Counted from the first letter of the stretch, positions 49,662 to 59,186 are shown. The stretch is 64,000 nt of DNA from Staphylococcus simulans (GCF_002902285.1 NZ_PPRU01000025.1:25685-89684); one strand, 5' to 3'. Made by a program: numbers and translations. Notes: a model not told the origin generated them from the letters alone.

Positions 49662-51329
49662 TTAGAATAAACCTTTCGCATGGCCGTCTTCTGTAACGTC
49701 CATATTTAATGCAGCTGGTTTCTTAGGTAAGCCAGGCATTGTCATAATCGCACCTGTTAAAGCAACGATAAAGCCAGCACCTGTTTTAGCTTGTAATTCT
49801 CTGATTGTGATTTCGAAATCATCAGGCGCACCTAATAAATCTTTGTCATCTGAGAATGAATATTGTGTTTTAGCCATACATACTGGGTAATTATCCCAAC
49901 CGTTTTCTTTAATTTGTTTCAATTGTTTTTGTGCTTTGCTTGTAAATGTTACTTTTTTACCGCCGTAGATGTTTTTAACAATTTTTTCGATTTTTTGTTC
50001 AATTGGTTCATCAAGTTCATAAGTATTTTTGAAATCATGTTTTTCATTTAATACTTCTTTCACTTGTTCAGCTAATTCAATGCCGCCTTTGCCGCCTTTT
50101 TCCCAAACTTCAGTTAAGGCAATACGTACATTGTTTTCTTTTGCCCAGTCTTCAACTACTTTAGTTTCAGCATCTGTATCTGCTACGAATGCATTTAATG
50201 CTACGACTGGTTCTACACCGAATGAACGGATGTTTTTGATATGACGTGCTAAGTTTTCTAAACCGTCTTTAACTGCTTGAACATTTTCTTCTTTCAAGTC
50301 ATCTTTTGCTACGCCGCCATGCATTTTCAATGCACGGATTGTCGCAACAACTACAGCAGCACTTGGTTCGAATCCTGCTTTACGTGATTTGATGTTCATG
50401 AATTTTTCAGCACCTAAGTCTGAACCGAATCCAGCTTCAGTCACCACAACATCAGCTAGTTTACGTGCTGTTTCAGTTGCAAGAATTGAGTTACAACCAT
50501 GTGCAATATTTGCGAATGGCCCACCGTGAATTAATGCTGGTGTACCTTCGATTGATTGCACTAAGTTAGTTTTGATTGCGTCTTTAAGAATCATCGCAAT
50601 TGCTCCTTCAACTTCTAAATCAGCAACCGTAACTGGTTTGCGATCACGTGTATATGCAACTGTAATGTTAGCGATACTTTCTTTTAAGTCTTTCAAGCCA
50701 GTGCTTAGGCAAAGAATCGCCATAATTTCAGATGCTACTGTGATGTTGAATCCATCTTCACGCGGAACACCTTGTGTTGGTCCACCAAGACCTACAACAA
50801 CTTGTCTTAACGCACGGTCGTTCATGTCTAACACACGTTTCCATTCGATACGACGTTGGTCAATGCCTAACGCATTACCTTGATGGATGTGGTTATCAAT
50901 AAATGCTGATAACGCGTTGTTTGCTGTTGTAATCGCATGGAAGTCACCGTTGAAGTGTAAGTTGATATCTTCCATTGGTAATACTTGTGCGTAACCGCCG
51001 CCAGTTGCGCCACCTTTAATACCGAATACTGGACCTAATGCTGGCTCACGTAATGCCATAATGACATTATCTCCTAATTCATGGAAGGCATCTGCTAAAC
51101 CAACAGTTACAGTTGATTTACCTTCACCAGCTGGTGTTGGACTCATTGCAGTAACAAGAACAACTTTCCCTTTGTCCCCATTGTCTTTTAATTGGTTAAT
51201 GTCAATTTTAGCTTTATAGTGACCATATGGTTCTAAAGCATCTTCCGAAATACCAATCTTTTCTGCAATGTCTTTAATTGGTTGTAATGTAGCTTGATTC
51301 GCGATATCCAAATCTGATAAATGACTCAA
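49662..51329 (-). CDS. fhs: Formate-tetrahydrofolate ligase
   Basis: ATP-dependent formation of 10-formyl-tetrahydrofolate from formate for purine and fMet synthesis. 555 residues from the chosen TTG, the length I recall for the staphylococcal enzyme. P-loop [17 protein letters not shown] (~60-76), FTHFS signatures [20 protein letters not shown] and [16 protein letters not shown] near the C-terminus. The TTG at 51327-51329 (protein then [11 protein letters not shown]) is preceded by AAGGGG 9 bases away; an in-frame ATG 16 codons upstream has no binding site. Monocistronic with a leader of about 155 bases. Confidence 0.95.
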   Translation of the reverse strand: MSHLSDLDIANQATLQPIKDIAEKIGISEDALEPYGHYKAKIDINQLKDNGDKGKVVLVTAMSPTPAGEGKSTVTVGLADAFHELGDNVIMALREPALGPVFGIKGGATGGGYAQVLPMEDINLHFNGDFHAITTANNALSAFIDNHIHQGNALGIDQRRIEWKRVLDMNDRALRQVVVGLGGPTQGVPREDGFNITVASEIMAILCLSTGLKDLKESIANITVAYTRDRKPVTVADLEVEGAIAMILKDAIKTNLVQSIEGTPALIHGGPFANIAHGCNSILATETARKLADVVVTEAGFGSDLGAEKFMNIKSRKAGFEPSAAVVVATIRALKMHGGVAKDDLKEENVQAVKDGLENLARHIKNIRSFGVEPVVALNAFVADTDAETKVVEDWAKENNVRIALTEVWEKGGKGGIELAEQVKEVLNEKHDFKNTYELDEPIEQKIEKIVKNIYGGKKVTFTSKAQKQLKQIKENGWDNYPVCMAKTQYSFSDDKDLLGAPDDFEITIRELQAKTGAGFIVALTGAIMTMPGLPKKPAALNMDVTEDGHAKGLF

Positions 51330-51492
51330 TTCATTCAGCCCCTTATTTAGTAATTGAATTACAGTCTCAGCAACCATCCGTTCACTTTATTTACCACGTA
51401 CTTTTATGCCCTCAACGCTTTTAAAATACGTTTAGATAAATGCAGTAAATAGAGACTTGCTTCAACTGTTTTTAAAACCTTTTACATCATTC

Positions 51493-51522
51493 ATCATATC
51501 GAAATATACATTTATTGTCGAA
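51493..51522 (-). promoter_or_regulatory. Candidate promoter of fhs
   Basis: Minus strand TTCGAC (51517-51522), 18-base spacer, TATGAT (51493-51498). The leader (about 51330-51486) shows no riboswitch that I recognise; I looked for the ZTP/pfl and THF classes. The remaining gap 51523-51615 is AT-rich and empty. Confidence 0.4.
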
Positions 51523-51615
51523 CATATTCATCATTAATTTTTAAGTATTCTTACTTTTATGGTAATATTACAAAAATAGATGATAAAATTTTATGTAAAA
51601 CCTTTATTTTGCAAT

Positions 51616-51662
51616 AATGAAAGCGATACCAAAACATTGATTTTATTTTGATATCGCTCATA
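51616..51662 (-). terminator. Terminator-like hairpin after acsA containing a cre-consensus match
   Basis: Minus-strand arms TGAGCGATATCAAAA and TTTTGGTATCGCTTTCA with a weak tail (TTATTTTG). The plus strand of one arm, TGAAAGCGATACCA (51618-51631), also fits TGNAANCGNWNNCW fully. A terminator is the simpler reading. Confidence 0.6.
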
Positions 51663-51699
51663 TGATCAACCTATTTTATTGTTAGTTTTTTATATACAA

Positions 51700-53412
51700 T
51701 TAGTCTTCCATTGTACTTAAATCACCTTCAGGAAGATCAAGTTCCCAAGCTTTTAATACACGTCTCATAATTTTACCTGAACGTGTTTTCGGTAATTTAT
51801 CTTTGAATTCAATTTCTCTTGGTGCAGCGTGCGCAGATAAACCGTGTTTGACGAATGTTCTGATATCTTCTTTCAATTCATCATCTGGTTCATAGCCATG
51901 ATTTAAAGCAACGAATGCTTTAATAATTTCACCACGTACTGGGTCTGGTTTACCAATAACACCTGCTTCTGCGACTGCAGGATGTTCCACTAATTTAGAT
52001 TCCACTTCGAATGGTCCGACACGTTCACCAGCAGTCATAATCACATCATCAACACGACCTTGGAACCAGAAGTATCCATCTTCATCTTGATATGCTGAAT
52101 CTCCTGATACATACCAATCACCAATAAAGTATGAATCATACTTTTCTTGGTTTTTCCAAATTTTACGCATCATGGATGGCCAGCCTTTTTTAATGGCTAA
52201 GTTACCCATTCGATTCGGTGGTAACTCATTACCTTGGTCATCCACAATAGCCGCTTCAATACCAGGTAATGGTTTACCCATAGAACCTAGTTTTACATCC
52301 ATAGAAGGATAGTTGACAATCATATGACCGCCTGTTTCTGTCATCCACCAAGTATCTAAAACAGTGTGTTCTAATACTTCTTTTGCCCATTTAATTACTT
52401 CTGGGTTTAATGGTTCACCTACAGAATACACTTCTCTTAATGATGATAAATCGTATTTCTTCACAACGTCGTCTCCTGCACTCATTAACATACGTAACGC
52501 TGTCGGTGCTGTATACCAAATTGTGACTTTAAATTCTTCAATCATGCCATACCATGCTTCAGGAGAGAAACGTCCCCCAGCAATACAGTTTGTCACACCG
52601 TTTAGCCAAGGTGCGAAAATACCGTATGAAGTACCAGTTACCCAACCTGGGTCTGCTGTACACCAATAAATATCGTCTTCTTGTAAATCAAGAACATATT
52701 TACCTGAAATATAGTGTACAATCATGGCATCTTGAACATGTAACACACCTTTAGGTTGTCCTGTAGAGCCAGAAGTATAATGTAAAATCAAACCGTCTTC
52801 ACGATCTAACCATTCGATATCAAATGAATCGCTAGCATCTTCCATTTCTTGTTGAAAATCTACGTATTCATCGTCTACCCCATCATTATCGACGATGACA
52901 ATTTTCTCTAAGTTTGGTAAGTCGTCTTTTGGAATTCGATCTACTAAATCTTTCGTTGTTACAATTACTTTCGCATCACTATTATCTAAACGGTCAGCAA
53001 CTGCTTTTTCCATAAACGCTTCAAATAATGGTCCGACAATTGCACCAATTTTTAAAATACCGAAGAACGCAAAGTATAACTCTGGTGTTCTTGGCATAAA
53101 GATAAAGACACGATCCCCTTTTTCTACTTGTGCTTTATCTTTTAGTACGTTTGCGGCTTTATTCGATAATTGCTGCATTTCTTTATAAGTATAACTTTCT
53201 TTACGTTTGGCATCTTTGTAGTTTAAGGCCACTTTATCCCCAAGGCCATTATCTACGTGACGATCAATACATTCATATGCCATATTGATCTTTCCTGTTT
53301 CATACCATGAAAAAGCTTTTTCTACGTCTTTCCAATCAAAGTTCTGATACGTTTCGTCATAGTTTTGAAGGTTATAATTACCTTCTCCCCCTTTATAAAT
53401 ATCAACTTTCAT
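51700..53412 (-). CDS. acsA: Acetyl-CoA synthetase
   Basis: Activates acetate to acetyl-CoA through acetyl-AMP for growth on acetate. 570 residues, ANL superfamily. Motifs: the phosphate loop YTSGSTGQPKGVLHV (~213-227), WMTETGG (~357), YVSGDSAYQDEDGYFWFQGRVDDVI (hinge aspartate), and the catalytic lysine near the C-terminus in RSGKIMRR (Lys547), the residue that acetyltransferases modify in this family. ATG with AAAGGGGG. A cre site follows the promoter, and the divergent acuA-acuC genes encode the enzymes expected to acetylate and deacetylate it. Confidence 0.96.
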   Translation of the reverse strand: MKVDIYKGGEGNYNLQNYDETYQNFDWKDVEKAFSWYETGKINMAYECIDRHVDNGLGDKVALNYKDAKRKESYTYKEMQQLSNKAANVLKDKAQVEKGDRVFIFMPRTPELYFAFFGILKIGAIVGPLFEAFMEKAVADRLDNSDAKVIVTTKDLVDRIPKDDLPNLEKIVIVDNDGVDDEYVDFQQEMEDASDSFDIEWLDREDGLILHYTSGSTGQPKGVLHVQDAMIVHYISGKYVLDLQEDDIYWCTADPGWVTGTSYGIFAPWLNGVTNCIAGGRFSPEAWYGMIEEFKVTIWYTAPTALRMLMSAGDDVVKKYDLSSLREVYSVGEPLNPEVIKWAKEVLEHTVLDTWWMTETGGHMIVNYPSMDVKLGSMGKPLPGIEAAIVDDQGNELPPNRMGNLAIKKGWPSMMRKIWKNQEKYDSYFIGDWYVSGDSAYQDEDGYFWFQGRVDDVIMTAGERVGPFEVESKLVEHPAVAEAGVIGKPDPVRGEIIKAFVALNHGYEPDDELKEDIRTFVKHGLSAHAAPREIEFKDKLPKTRSGKIMRRVLKAWELDLPEGDLSTMED

Positions 53413-53430
53413 TTGAATTGCCCCCTTTGT

Positions 53431-53446
53431 TTGAAATCGCTTTCAA
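53431..53446 (-). promoter_or_regulatory. cre site of acsA
   Basis: TTGAAATCGCTTTCAA (TTGAAAGCGATTTCAA on the other strand), an almost perfect palindrome and cre match. It lies 5 bases after the -10 box, so bound CcpA would block acsA transcription. It may also affect the divergent acuA. Confidence 0.78.
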
Positions 53447-53451
53447 AAACC

Positions 53452-53480
53452 ATTATACAAAAATCATAGTAAATTTTCAA
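53452..53480 (-). promoter_or_regulatory. Promoter of acsA
   Basis: Minus strand TTGAAA (53475-53480), 17-base spacer, TATAAT (53452-53457). Confidence 0.7.
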
Positions 53481-53529
53481 AAATAATTGCGATAATTCTG
53501 ATTTGTGTGTAAATTGATGTTAAAACCAT

Positions 53530-53535
53530 TATAAT
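53530..53535 (+). promoter_or_regulatory. Candidate -10 of acuA-acuC
   Basis: TATAAT 90 bases before the acuA start, facing away from acsA. No convincing -35 at 17 bases. Confidence 0.35.
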
Positions 53536-53624
53536 TAAATTAATACGTGGAAACATATCATTTTAGTGAAAAAGTAAATTTGAGCACTCTCATCTTAGGA
53601 GAATATGAAAAAGGATGTGGCAAG

Positions 53625-54257
53625 ATGGAACATGTCAAAACGTATGTAAAACAAACATACACACGTCACGATACAACTTATGTTATTGAAGGTCCTGTAC
53701 CACGTAAACAACTTGAACAAATGGATTACGATGATGGTTTGGATGCATTTAGAAGACCTATCGAACAATTTGAAGCGATTCAAGAAATTAGTGAATTACC
53801 AGAAGGTCGTATTTACGTCTTACGACATGAAAACACCATTGTCGGATATGTCACTTATCATTATCCTGATCCATTAGAACGTTGGTCTACAGGCAACCTG
53901 CCCTATTTAATTGAGCTTGGTGCCGTTGAAATAGCCTTACCGCATCGCGGTACAGGATTAGGTAATGAACTCATTAAAACGAGCTTAAGTGAAGATGAAT
54001 TTGAAGATTATATTGTGTTAACAACTGAGTATTATTGGCACTGGGATTTGAAAAACTCTAAATTAGATGTCTACGAATATAAAAAATTAATGCAAAAGTT
54101 GATGTCTCATGGGGGTTTAGAGATTTTCGCAACTGATGATCCTGAAATTACAGGACATCCAGCAAACTGTTTAATGGCAAGAATCGGTGCACGTATCACA
54201 TTAGACCAGATGGAGGCGTTTGATGATATACGTTTTATGAACCGCTTCTTCTACTAA
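53625..54257 (+). CDS. acuA: Acetyltransferase AcuA, modifier of acetyl-CoA synthetase
   Basis: GNAT-family protein that acetylates the catalytic lysine of AcsA and switches it off, as shown in Bacillus. 210 residues from the ATG at 53625 (MEHVKTYVKQTYTRHD), the length I recall for AcuA. The GNAT acetyl-CoA loop is in ALPHRGTGLGNELIKTSL (~105-122), with the preceding strand IELGAVEIA. AAAGGATGTGG precedes the ATG; a GTG 26 codons upstream gives an extension without a site. Divergent from acsA and 12 bases upstream of acuC. No acuB lies between acuA and acuC, unlike Bacillus. Confidence 0.92.
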   Translation: MEHVKTYVKQTYTRHDTTYVIEGPVPRKQLEQMDYDDGLDAFRRPIEQFEAIQEISELPEGRIYVLRHENTIVGYVTYHYPDPLERWSTGNLPYLIELGAVEIALPHRGTGLGNELIKTSLSEDEFEDYIVLTTEYYWHWDLKNSKLDVYEYKKLMQKLMSHGGLEIFATDDPEITGHPANCLMARIGARITLDQMEAFDDIRFMNRFFY

Positions 54258-54269
54258 AGGGGAGATTTT

Positions 54270-55424
54270 ATGAGTCAAAACAAAAAACAAACGGGGTATG
54301 TTTATTCAAATCAATTAATGCGCTATCGGTTCAGTAATGAACATCCTTTTAATCAAATGCGCTTAAAATTGACGACTGAACTGTTAATCGATGCAGGATT
54401 ACTGAGTTCAAGTCAAATTATTACACCGAGAATCGCCACAGATGAAGAATTAACACTTATACATTCTTATGACTACGTAAATGCGATTAAACACGCTTCT
54501 CGTGGAATTTTAAGTGAGGTAGAATCCAAAAAATATGGTTTTGCGAACGAAGATACATCACAGTTTAAACATATGCATCAACATAGTGCACGTATTGTAG
54601 ACGGTGCTTTAAAACTTGCTGATATGATTGTACAAGGAGAAGTTAAAAACGGGTGTCATTTAGGCGGTGGATTACATCATGCATTGCCAGGCCGCGCAAA
54701 TGGCTTCTGTATTTACAATGATATCGCCATTACCGCTAAATACTTATCTGAACGCTATAACATGAAAGTGATGATTATAGATACAGATGCACATCATGGG
54801 GACGGTGTGCAATGGAGCTTCTATACACAAAATGAAATTCTGAATTATTCCATTCATGAAACGGGTAAATTTTTATTTCCAGGTTCAGGTCATTATACAG
54901 AACGCGGCAAAGAACAAGGTTTCAGTTATTCTGTCAATGTTCCGCTTGAACCTTATACAGAAGATGATTCATATATTGATTGTTTTAAACGCACTGTCAC
55001 ACCTGTTGTTAAATCATTCAAACCTGATATTATTTTAAGTGTACATGGTGTTGATATTCACTATCTCAATCCACTTACTCATATGAATTGTACTTTAGAT
55101 TCACTCTATGCTATTCCCTATTATATTAAAGCGTTGGCAGATGAATATACAGATGGGAAAGTCATGATGTTCGGTGGCGGTGGATATAACATTTGGCGCG
55201 TTGTTCCAAGAGCTTGGAGTCATGTCTTCTTGAGTTTGATGGATGTGCCGATTCAACATGGAGATTTACCGAAAGAATGGGTAGAAAAATGGCGAACTTA
55301 TGCGCCGACTGATTTGCCAACGACTTGGGAGGATAAACGTCTAGATTATATGGAAATTCCACGTACTGCAGAAATTACTGCTAAGAACTTAAAACATGCG
55401 AACCAGGTTGCGAGTTGGTTCTGA
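54270..55424 (+). CDS. acuC: Deacetylase AcuC (histone deacetylase superfamily)
   Basis: Zinc hydrolase that removes acetyl groups, expected to reactivate acetylated AcsA. 384 residues. Class I HDAC-like motifs: GGGLHHALPGRANGFCIYNDIAI (catalytic histidines ~140), IDTDAHHGDGVQWSFY with zinc ligands Asp and His (~172), LSVHGVDIHYLNPLT where the second aspartate zinc ligand is expected, and GGGGYNIWRVVPRAW with the transition-state tyrosine. ATG with AAAGGGGAG. Immediately after acuA, and ends at a terminator shared with convergent ccpA. Confidence 0.94.
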   Translation: MSQNKKQTGYVYSNQLMRYRFSNEHPFNQMRLKLTTELLIDAGLLSSSQIITPRIATDEELTLIHSYDYVNAIKHASRGILSEVESKKYGFANEDTSQFKHMHQHSARIVDGALKLADMIVQGEVKNGCHLGGGLHHALPGRANGFCIYNDIAITAKYLSERYNMKVMIIDTDAHHGDGVQWSFYTQNEILNYSIHETGKFLFPGSGHYTERGKEQGFSYSVNVPLEPYTEDDSYIDCFKRTVTPVVKSFKPDIILSVHGVDIHYLNPLTHMNCTLDSLYAIPYYIKALADEYTDGKVMMFGGGGYNIWRVVPRAWSHVFLSLMDVPIQHGDLPKEWVEKWRTYAPTDLPTTWEDKRLDYMEIPRTAEITAKNLKHANQVASWF

Positions 55425-55440
55425 TTAAATGAAGGAAAAT

Positions 55441-55486
55441 AAAAAAGTCTGGAGGAAAGTAATGTGACTTTCTTTCAGACTTTTAA
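55441..55486. terminator. Bidirectional terminator
   Basis: Arms AAAAGTCTG and CAGACTTTT with an inner AAAGT/ACTTT pair, between convergent acuC and ccpA. Confidence 0.82.
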
Positions 55487-55497
55487 ATTTATACATC

Positions 55498-56487
55498 TTA
55501 TTTTGTTGTACCGCGATACTCTATACGATATGGTAAAATGACCGTTGAATCTTCAATCGTTTCATTATTCATATATTTAGTAAGTAAACGCATACCTACT
55601 GCACCGATGTCATAAAGCGGTTGAATGACACTTGATAGTTGCGGACGTACCATTTCAACTAAACGTGTATTATTAAAGCTTACAATTTGTAAATCAGATG
55701 GAATGTTGATATTCGCATCTTCAGCCGCATGGACAATACCAATAGCTTGTTCATCACTGATAGATAAAATTGCATCTGGTTGATACGCTTTAATATCTTC
55801 AAAAGCTTTAATACCATCGCGATATGTTTCTTTACCTCTGAAAGTCAGATTATCTTCTAAAGATAAACCATGTGATGCTAGTGTATCTCTTAAACTAGAT
55901 AATACATCGTTTTCTGCTTTTTCAGAGTTATTGCCGCCAACAAAGGCAAAGCGTTTTGCGCCAGAATTGATTAAATGATTAGTCACTTCTTCAGCAGCTT
56001 GTTTATAGTAGATATTTACAGAAGCAACTGTATTATCATCATCACTTGTTCCTGAAACTACAACAGGTACAGAAGAGTTTTCAATTAAACTTTCCAATTC
56101 TGCATCGAGTGTTCCGCCTAAGAAAATAATACCATCTACTTGTTTGCTGAGCAGATTGTTAAAAATTTCTTTAGCTTTTTCTAAATCATTGTCAGAGTTA
56201 GAAATAATTGAATGATATTTATACATCGTTGCAATATCTTCTAACCCTCTTGCGAGTTGAGAATAGTATACATTCGAGATATCTGGAATAATTACCCCGA
56301 CTGTTGTTGTTTTTTTACTTGCTAACCCTCGTGCAACAGCATTAGGTCTGTAGTTAAGCTTTTTGATGACTGCATTTACTTTATCTCTAGTTTCTGGTTT
56401 GACATTTTGGTTGCCATTTACCACACGAGAAACAGTTGCCATGGAAACACGCGCTTCTCTTGCAACATCATAAATAGTAACGGTCAT
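55498..56487 (-). CDS. ccpA: Catabolite control protein A
   Basis: Global carbon-catabolite regulator that binds cre sites with HPr-Ser-P. 329 residues, LacI/GalR family. N-terminal helix-turn-helix and hinge helix: [24 protein letters not shown] ... [12 protein letters not shown] (~2-60). The periplasmic-binding-protein-like core follows, including [22 protein letters not shown] and the C-terminal [12 protein letters not shown]. LacI-type regulators next to aroA and acuC are CcpA in all Firmicutes I know. ATG with AAAGGGTG. It has a perfect cre palindrome at its own start site, so autoregulation is likely. Confidence 0.97.
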   Translation of the reverse strand: MTVTIYDVAREARVSMATVSRVVNGNQNVKPETRDKVNAVIKKLNYRPNAVARGLASKKTTTVGVIIPDISNVYYSQLARGLEDIATMYKYHSIISNSDNDLEKAKEIFNNLLSKQVDGIIFLGGTLDAELESLIENSSVPVVVSGTSDDDNTVASVNIYYKQAAEEVTNHLINSGAKRFAFVGGNNSEKAENDVLSSLRDTLASHGLSLEDNLTFRGKETYRDGIKAFEDIKAYQPDAILSISDEQAIGIVHAAEDANINIPSDLQIVSFNNTRLVEMVRPQLSSVIQPLYDIGAVGMRLLTKYMNNETIEDSTVILPYRIEYRGTTK

Positions 56488-56501
56488 AATATCACCCTTT
56501 C

Positions 56502-56514
56502 TGAAAGCGTTTCA
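56502..56514 (-). promoter_or_regulatory. cre palindrome at the ccpA start site
   Basis: TGAAAGCGTTTCA, matching the high-affinity cre core. It begins 6 bases after the -10 box and ends 14 bases before the start codon. Predicts negative autoregulation. Confidence 0.8.
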
Positions 56515-56520
56515 AACACT

Positions 56521-56549
56521 ATTATAGTAAGTTTTCACAACATTTTCAA
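56521..56549 (-). promoter_or_regulatory. Promoter of ccpA
   Basis: Minus strand TTGAAA (56544-56549), 17-base spacer, TATAAT (56521-56526). Identical hexamers and spacing to the acsA promoter. Confidence 0.72.
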
Positions 56550-56631
56550 AGTGTACCATAATTTGTCACAATCTCAAAACAAAACTTTCTGCTGTCACTG
56601 TTTTGTCACACATATGATGTTTTGCAAAACA

Positions 56632-56683
56632 CAAAAAAGCCCTTTAAATCAAAGGTTTGAATACTTTAATTTAAAAGGCTTTC
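56632..56683 (-). terminator. Terminator of aroA
   Basis: Minus-strand arms AAAGCCTTTTAAAT and ATTTAAAGGGCTTT with a long loop followed by TTTTGTG. Confidence 0.78.
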
Positions 56684-56696
56684 AATTAACTATATA

Positions 56697-57785
56697 TTAG
56701 CGTAATTGCTTGCTATCGTACATATCAGCAAGTGGTTTTAGTTCATCATAGAATTTGTTGAATTGTTCAATATCCATTTGTTGTCCGCTATCACTTAATG
56801 CAACAGCTGGATCAGGATGTACTTCTGCCATAACACCATCTGCACCTACTGCTAAAGCTGCTTTAGCTGTTGGAAGCATAATATCTTTTCTTCCTGTACT
56901 ATGTGTTACGTCTACCATTACTGGTAAGTGTGTACCTTGTTTAAGGATCGGTACTGCTGAGATATCTAAAGTATTACGTGTTGCTTTTTCGTATGTTCTG
57001 ATACCACGTTCACATAAGATAATATTTTGGTTACCTTGTGATGCGATATATTCTGCTGCGAAAATGAACTCTTCAATTGTCGCAGATAAACCACGTTTTA
57101 ATAAAATTGGTTTGTTTGTACGTCCTGCTTCTTTTAATAATTCGAAGTTTTGCATGTTACGTGCACCAATTTGGAACACATCTAGGTAATCATCTGCCAA
57201 TTCTAAATCAGCTGGTGTTACGATTTCACTTACAACATTTAAATTATATTTATCTTTAACGTTTTTAAGAATTTTCAATCCTTCTAATCCTAGACCTTGG
57301 AAGTCATAAGGAGAAGTACGTGGTTTGAAAGCACCGCCACGGATGAATTTTAATCCTTTACTTTGTAAGTCTTGAGCAACTGCATCGACTTGTTCTTGTG
57401 ATTCTACTGAACATGGACCGAAAATGAATGACTTGTTGCCATCACCAATAACTCCACCATTGTCAAAGCGTACAATTGTATCTTCTGCTTTTAATTTTCT
57501 TGAAACAATTAAATGTTTTTCACGATCAGATTTTTGTAAGTCAGTGGATGCTTTAAATATTTCTTTGAATAATTGTTTAATTACATTATCGTTAAATGGA
57601 CCATTATTTTTTTCGATTAAAGCATTCAACATTACTTTTTCACGTTCAGGATCATAAACCTTAGTACCTTGTTTACGCTTTTCATCCCCTATTTTCTGTG
57701 CTAACTTACCACGTTCTACTAGTAAGTCTAAAATCTTTTCATTAATGTCTTGAATTTCATTTCTGTACTGTTCTAACTTATTCAT
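56697..57785 (-). CDS. aroA: Chorismate mutase/DAHP synthase fusion
   Basis: First enzyme of the shikimate pathway with a regulatory chorismate mutase domain. 362 residues from the ATG at 57785 ([15 protein letters not shown]). The N-terminal AroQ domain (~1-90) has [17 protein letters not shown] and the R/K residues of its active site. The C-terminal DAHP synthase (~100-362) is the KDO8P-synthase-like class with [30 protein letters not shown], and [12 protein letters not shown]. The site AGAGGTGA is before this ATG; a start 14 codons earlier lacks one. The name aroA is used in Bacillus and Staphylococcus; it is not EPSP synthase. Confidence 0.94.
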   Translation of the reverse strand: MNKLEQYRNEIQDINEKILDLLVERGKLAQKIGDEKRKQGTKVYDPEREKVMLNALIEKNNGPFNDNVIKQLFKEIFKASTDLQKSDREKHLIVSRKLKAEDTIVRFDNGGVIGDGNKSFIFGPCSVESQEQVDAVAQDLQSKGLKFIRGGAFKPRTSPYDFQGLGLEGLKILKNVKDKYNLNVVSEIVTPADLELADDYLDVFQIGARNMQNFELLKEAGRTNKPILLKRGLSATIEEFIFAAEYIASQGNQNIILCERGIRTYEKATRNTLDISAVPILKQGTHLPVMVDVTHSTGRKDIMLPTAKAALAVGADGVMAEVHPDPAVALSDSGQQMDIEQFNKFYDELKPLADMYDSKQLR

Positions 57786-57826
57786 TATTTGGTCACCTCT
57801 ATGTAATTTTTGCATCCAATTTATCA

Positions 57827-57838
57827 CGCTTTAAAGCG
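57827..57838. promoter_or_regulatory. 12-base palindrome in the aroA leader
   Basis: CGCTTTAAAGCG, a perfect palindrome within ATCACGCTTTAAAGCGAT, about 18-30 bases after the predicted transcription start. Could be an operator; no regulator is assigned. Confidence 0.45.
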
Positions 57839-57862
57839 ATAAAAATATTGAATTTAACAGTT

Positions 57863-57891
57863 ATTCTAGCAAGAACTTTATCATTAATCAA
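57863..57891 (-). promoter_or_regulatory. Promoter of aroA
   Basis: Minus strand TTGATT (57886-57891), 17-base spacer, TAGAAT (57863-57868). Confidence 0.6.
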
Positions 57892-57970
57892 GAGGAAAAG
57901 CGAAATAAATCAAATTGTTTCGATTATTATTAATTTTCTCACAATTCCTTAACTAGATTTAACCAAAAGT

Positions 57971-58014
57971 AAAAAAGAAAATCAACCTCAAAAAGAATAA
58001 GGTTGATTTCTTTT
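57971..58014 (-). terminator. Terminator of the YtxH-domain gene
   Basis: Minus-strand arms GAAATCAACCT and AGGTTGATTTTC followed by TTTTTTAC. Confidence 0.82.
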
Positions 58015-58022
58015 AGGTACAA

Positions 58023-59186
58023 TTAGTCATTGAATGTTTTCTTTTCAATTTTCTTCGTAGTTGTTTCACCTTTTGGTTGTGTCTTTGTAGTGTTATTCGT
58101 TGTTTTCTTATTCGCTGGTGTTACACTAGGTTTCTTTGTTGATTTGTTTGCAGCTGATTTTGTTGTCTTTGTTGTTGTTTTTTGTGTCGTTGTTTTGTTT
58201 CCTTTTGCTGCTGGTTTTTGTGTTGTTGTTTTTGTAGTTTTTGTCGCATCTTTCGGTGAAGTAGCTTTCGCTGTTTGCTTAGTTGTTGATGCATTTTTCT
58301 TAGGTGTGTTTGTTGTTTTAGTTGTTTCTGTTTTCGTTGTTTTTGTATCATTAACAGTCTTAGATTCTACTTTACCTGATGCTTCTGGTGTTTTGTGTGC
58401 TTCTGAATGATTAGCAGTTGCTTTATCATGCGTAATAACACCTTTATTGAATGAAGCTTTCTCATGTGTTTGTGCTGTACGTTTTTCAGCATCTGCAGGT
58501 TTTGCTGCTTTAGCATCCGCAGCTTTTTTGCTTCCTGCTGCTGTTGCTGCAGCTGCAACTGTAACTAATACTGGAACTGTTTTAAAACCACTTGATTTTA
58601 CTGGTTTAGCTTCAAATAGTTCAGCTACTTTAGCTGCTACTGTATTATCATTTTCAATTAATTTAGCTTTTTCTTTCGCTGCTAATGCATTTCCTGTTGC
58701 TGTAAATTCATGGAAAGGCACTGTATCTGGTTGTGAAGATTTTAAAGGATTGTTGTCTGTTTGAACATCTTGAGCTTGCGGAGAAACATTTGCTAAATCA
58801 TGTGCTGCTGCTTCATTACGAATTGCTTCACGTTGCGCTCGTAATGCTTTTGGATCTGTTTCTTGTTCATCATTGTTGAATTTTTGTTTTACATCAGATT
58901 TAAGCTGTTGTGCTTTATCTTTAATATCTTGAATTTGACTTTGTGCATTTGCTTTAAGCGCATCTGTCTGTGCAGACACTTTTTCTTTCACTGATGGTTT
59001 CTTTGCTTCTGCTGGTTGATTTTGCTTTTCAAGTTGTTTACGTTTTTTCACTTGATTAATCACAAAACCACCTGCTGTACCAATAAATATTCCTGCGATG
59101 AACCCATAAACGAAATCTTTACGGACAGTATCAGACATAGCTTCAACTTCGTAAATTTCTAATCTAGCTTCGTCGTTCTTTCTCAT
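58023..59186 (-). CDS. YtxH-domain protein with long Thr/Lys/Ala-rich tail
   Basis: 387 residues from the ATG at 59186 (MRKNDEARLEIYEVEAMS), with AGGAGGC upstream. A short head is followed by one hydrophobic segment (FVYGFIAGIFIGTAGGFVI, ~24-42) and the YtxH-type KKRKQLEKQ. Then comes a coiled-coil-like stretch (~65-115) and a low-complexity tail rich in Thr, Lys and Ala (~205-387, with runs such as TTKTTKTTTQKP and a basic end EKKTFND). No catalytic motif. Probably membrane-anchored, with a long flexible, highly basic tail; sidedness is uncertain. Bacillus ytxH/ytxG are general stress genes near murC, which matches the location. Confidence 0.82.
   Translation of the reverse strand: MRKNDEARLEIYEVEAMSDTVRKDFVYGFIAGIFIGTAGGFVINQVKKRKQLEKQNQPAEAKKPSVKEKVSAQTDALKANAQSQIQDIKDKAQQLKSDVKQKFNNDEQETDPKALRAQREAIRNEAAAHDLANVSPQAQDVQTDNNPLKSSQPDTVPFHEFTATGNALAAKEKAKLIENDNTVAAKVAELFEAKPVKSSGFKTVPVLVTVAAAATAAGSKKAADAKAAKPADAEKRTAQTHEKASFNKGVITHDKATANHSEAHKTPEASGKVESKTVNDTKTTKTETTKTTNTPKKNASTTKQTAKATSPKDATKTTKTTTQKPAAKGNKTTTQKTTTKTTKSAANKSTKKPSVTPANKKTTNNTTKTQPKGETTTKKIEKKTFND

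Noticed and set aside
51330..51490. Riboswitch (ZTP/pfl or THF) in the fhs leader
   Set aside because: The long leader before a formate-THF ligase invites it, but I could not find the conserved cores of either class on the minus strand.
51515..51527. PurR box (CGAAC-type) at the fhs promoter
   Set aside because: A single TGTCGAACATAT half-site overlaps the -35, but several positions differ from the consensus and no correctly spaced inverted partner was seen.
51618..51631. cre site for fhs or acsA
   Set aside because: It fits the loose consensus but lies in a hairpin arm after acsA and over 100 bases upstream of the fhs promoter, so a terminator is the simpler explanation.
58030..58410. Long open frames opposite and out of frame with the YtxH-domain tail
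   Set aside because: They arise from the simple repeated codons of the tail; translations are monotonous (Val/Phe-rich or Gln/Lys-rich) with no ribosome binding sites.
58100..58420. Possible CRISPR or tandem repeat array
   Set aside because: Repetition follows codon-level low complexity with no regular repeat-spacer unit. No CRISPR-like array was seen anywhere in the window.
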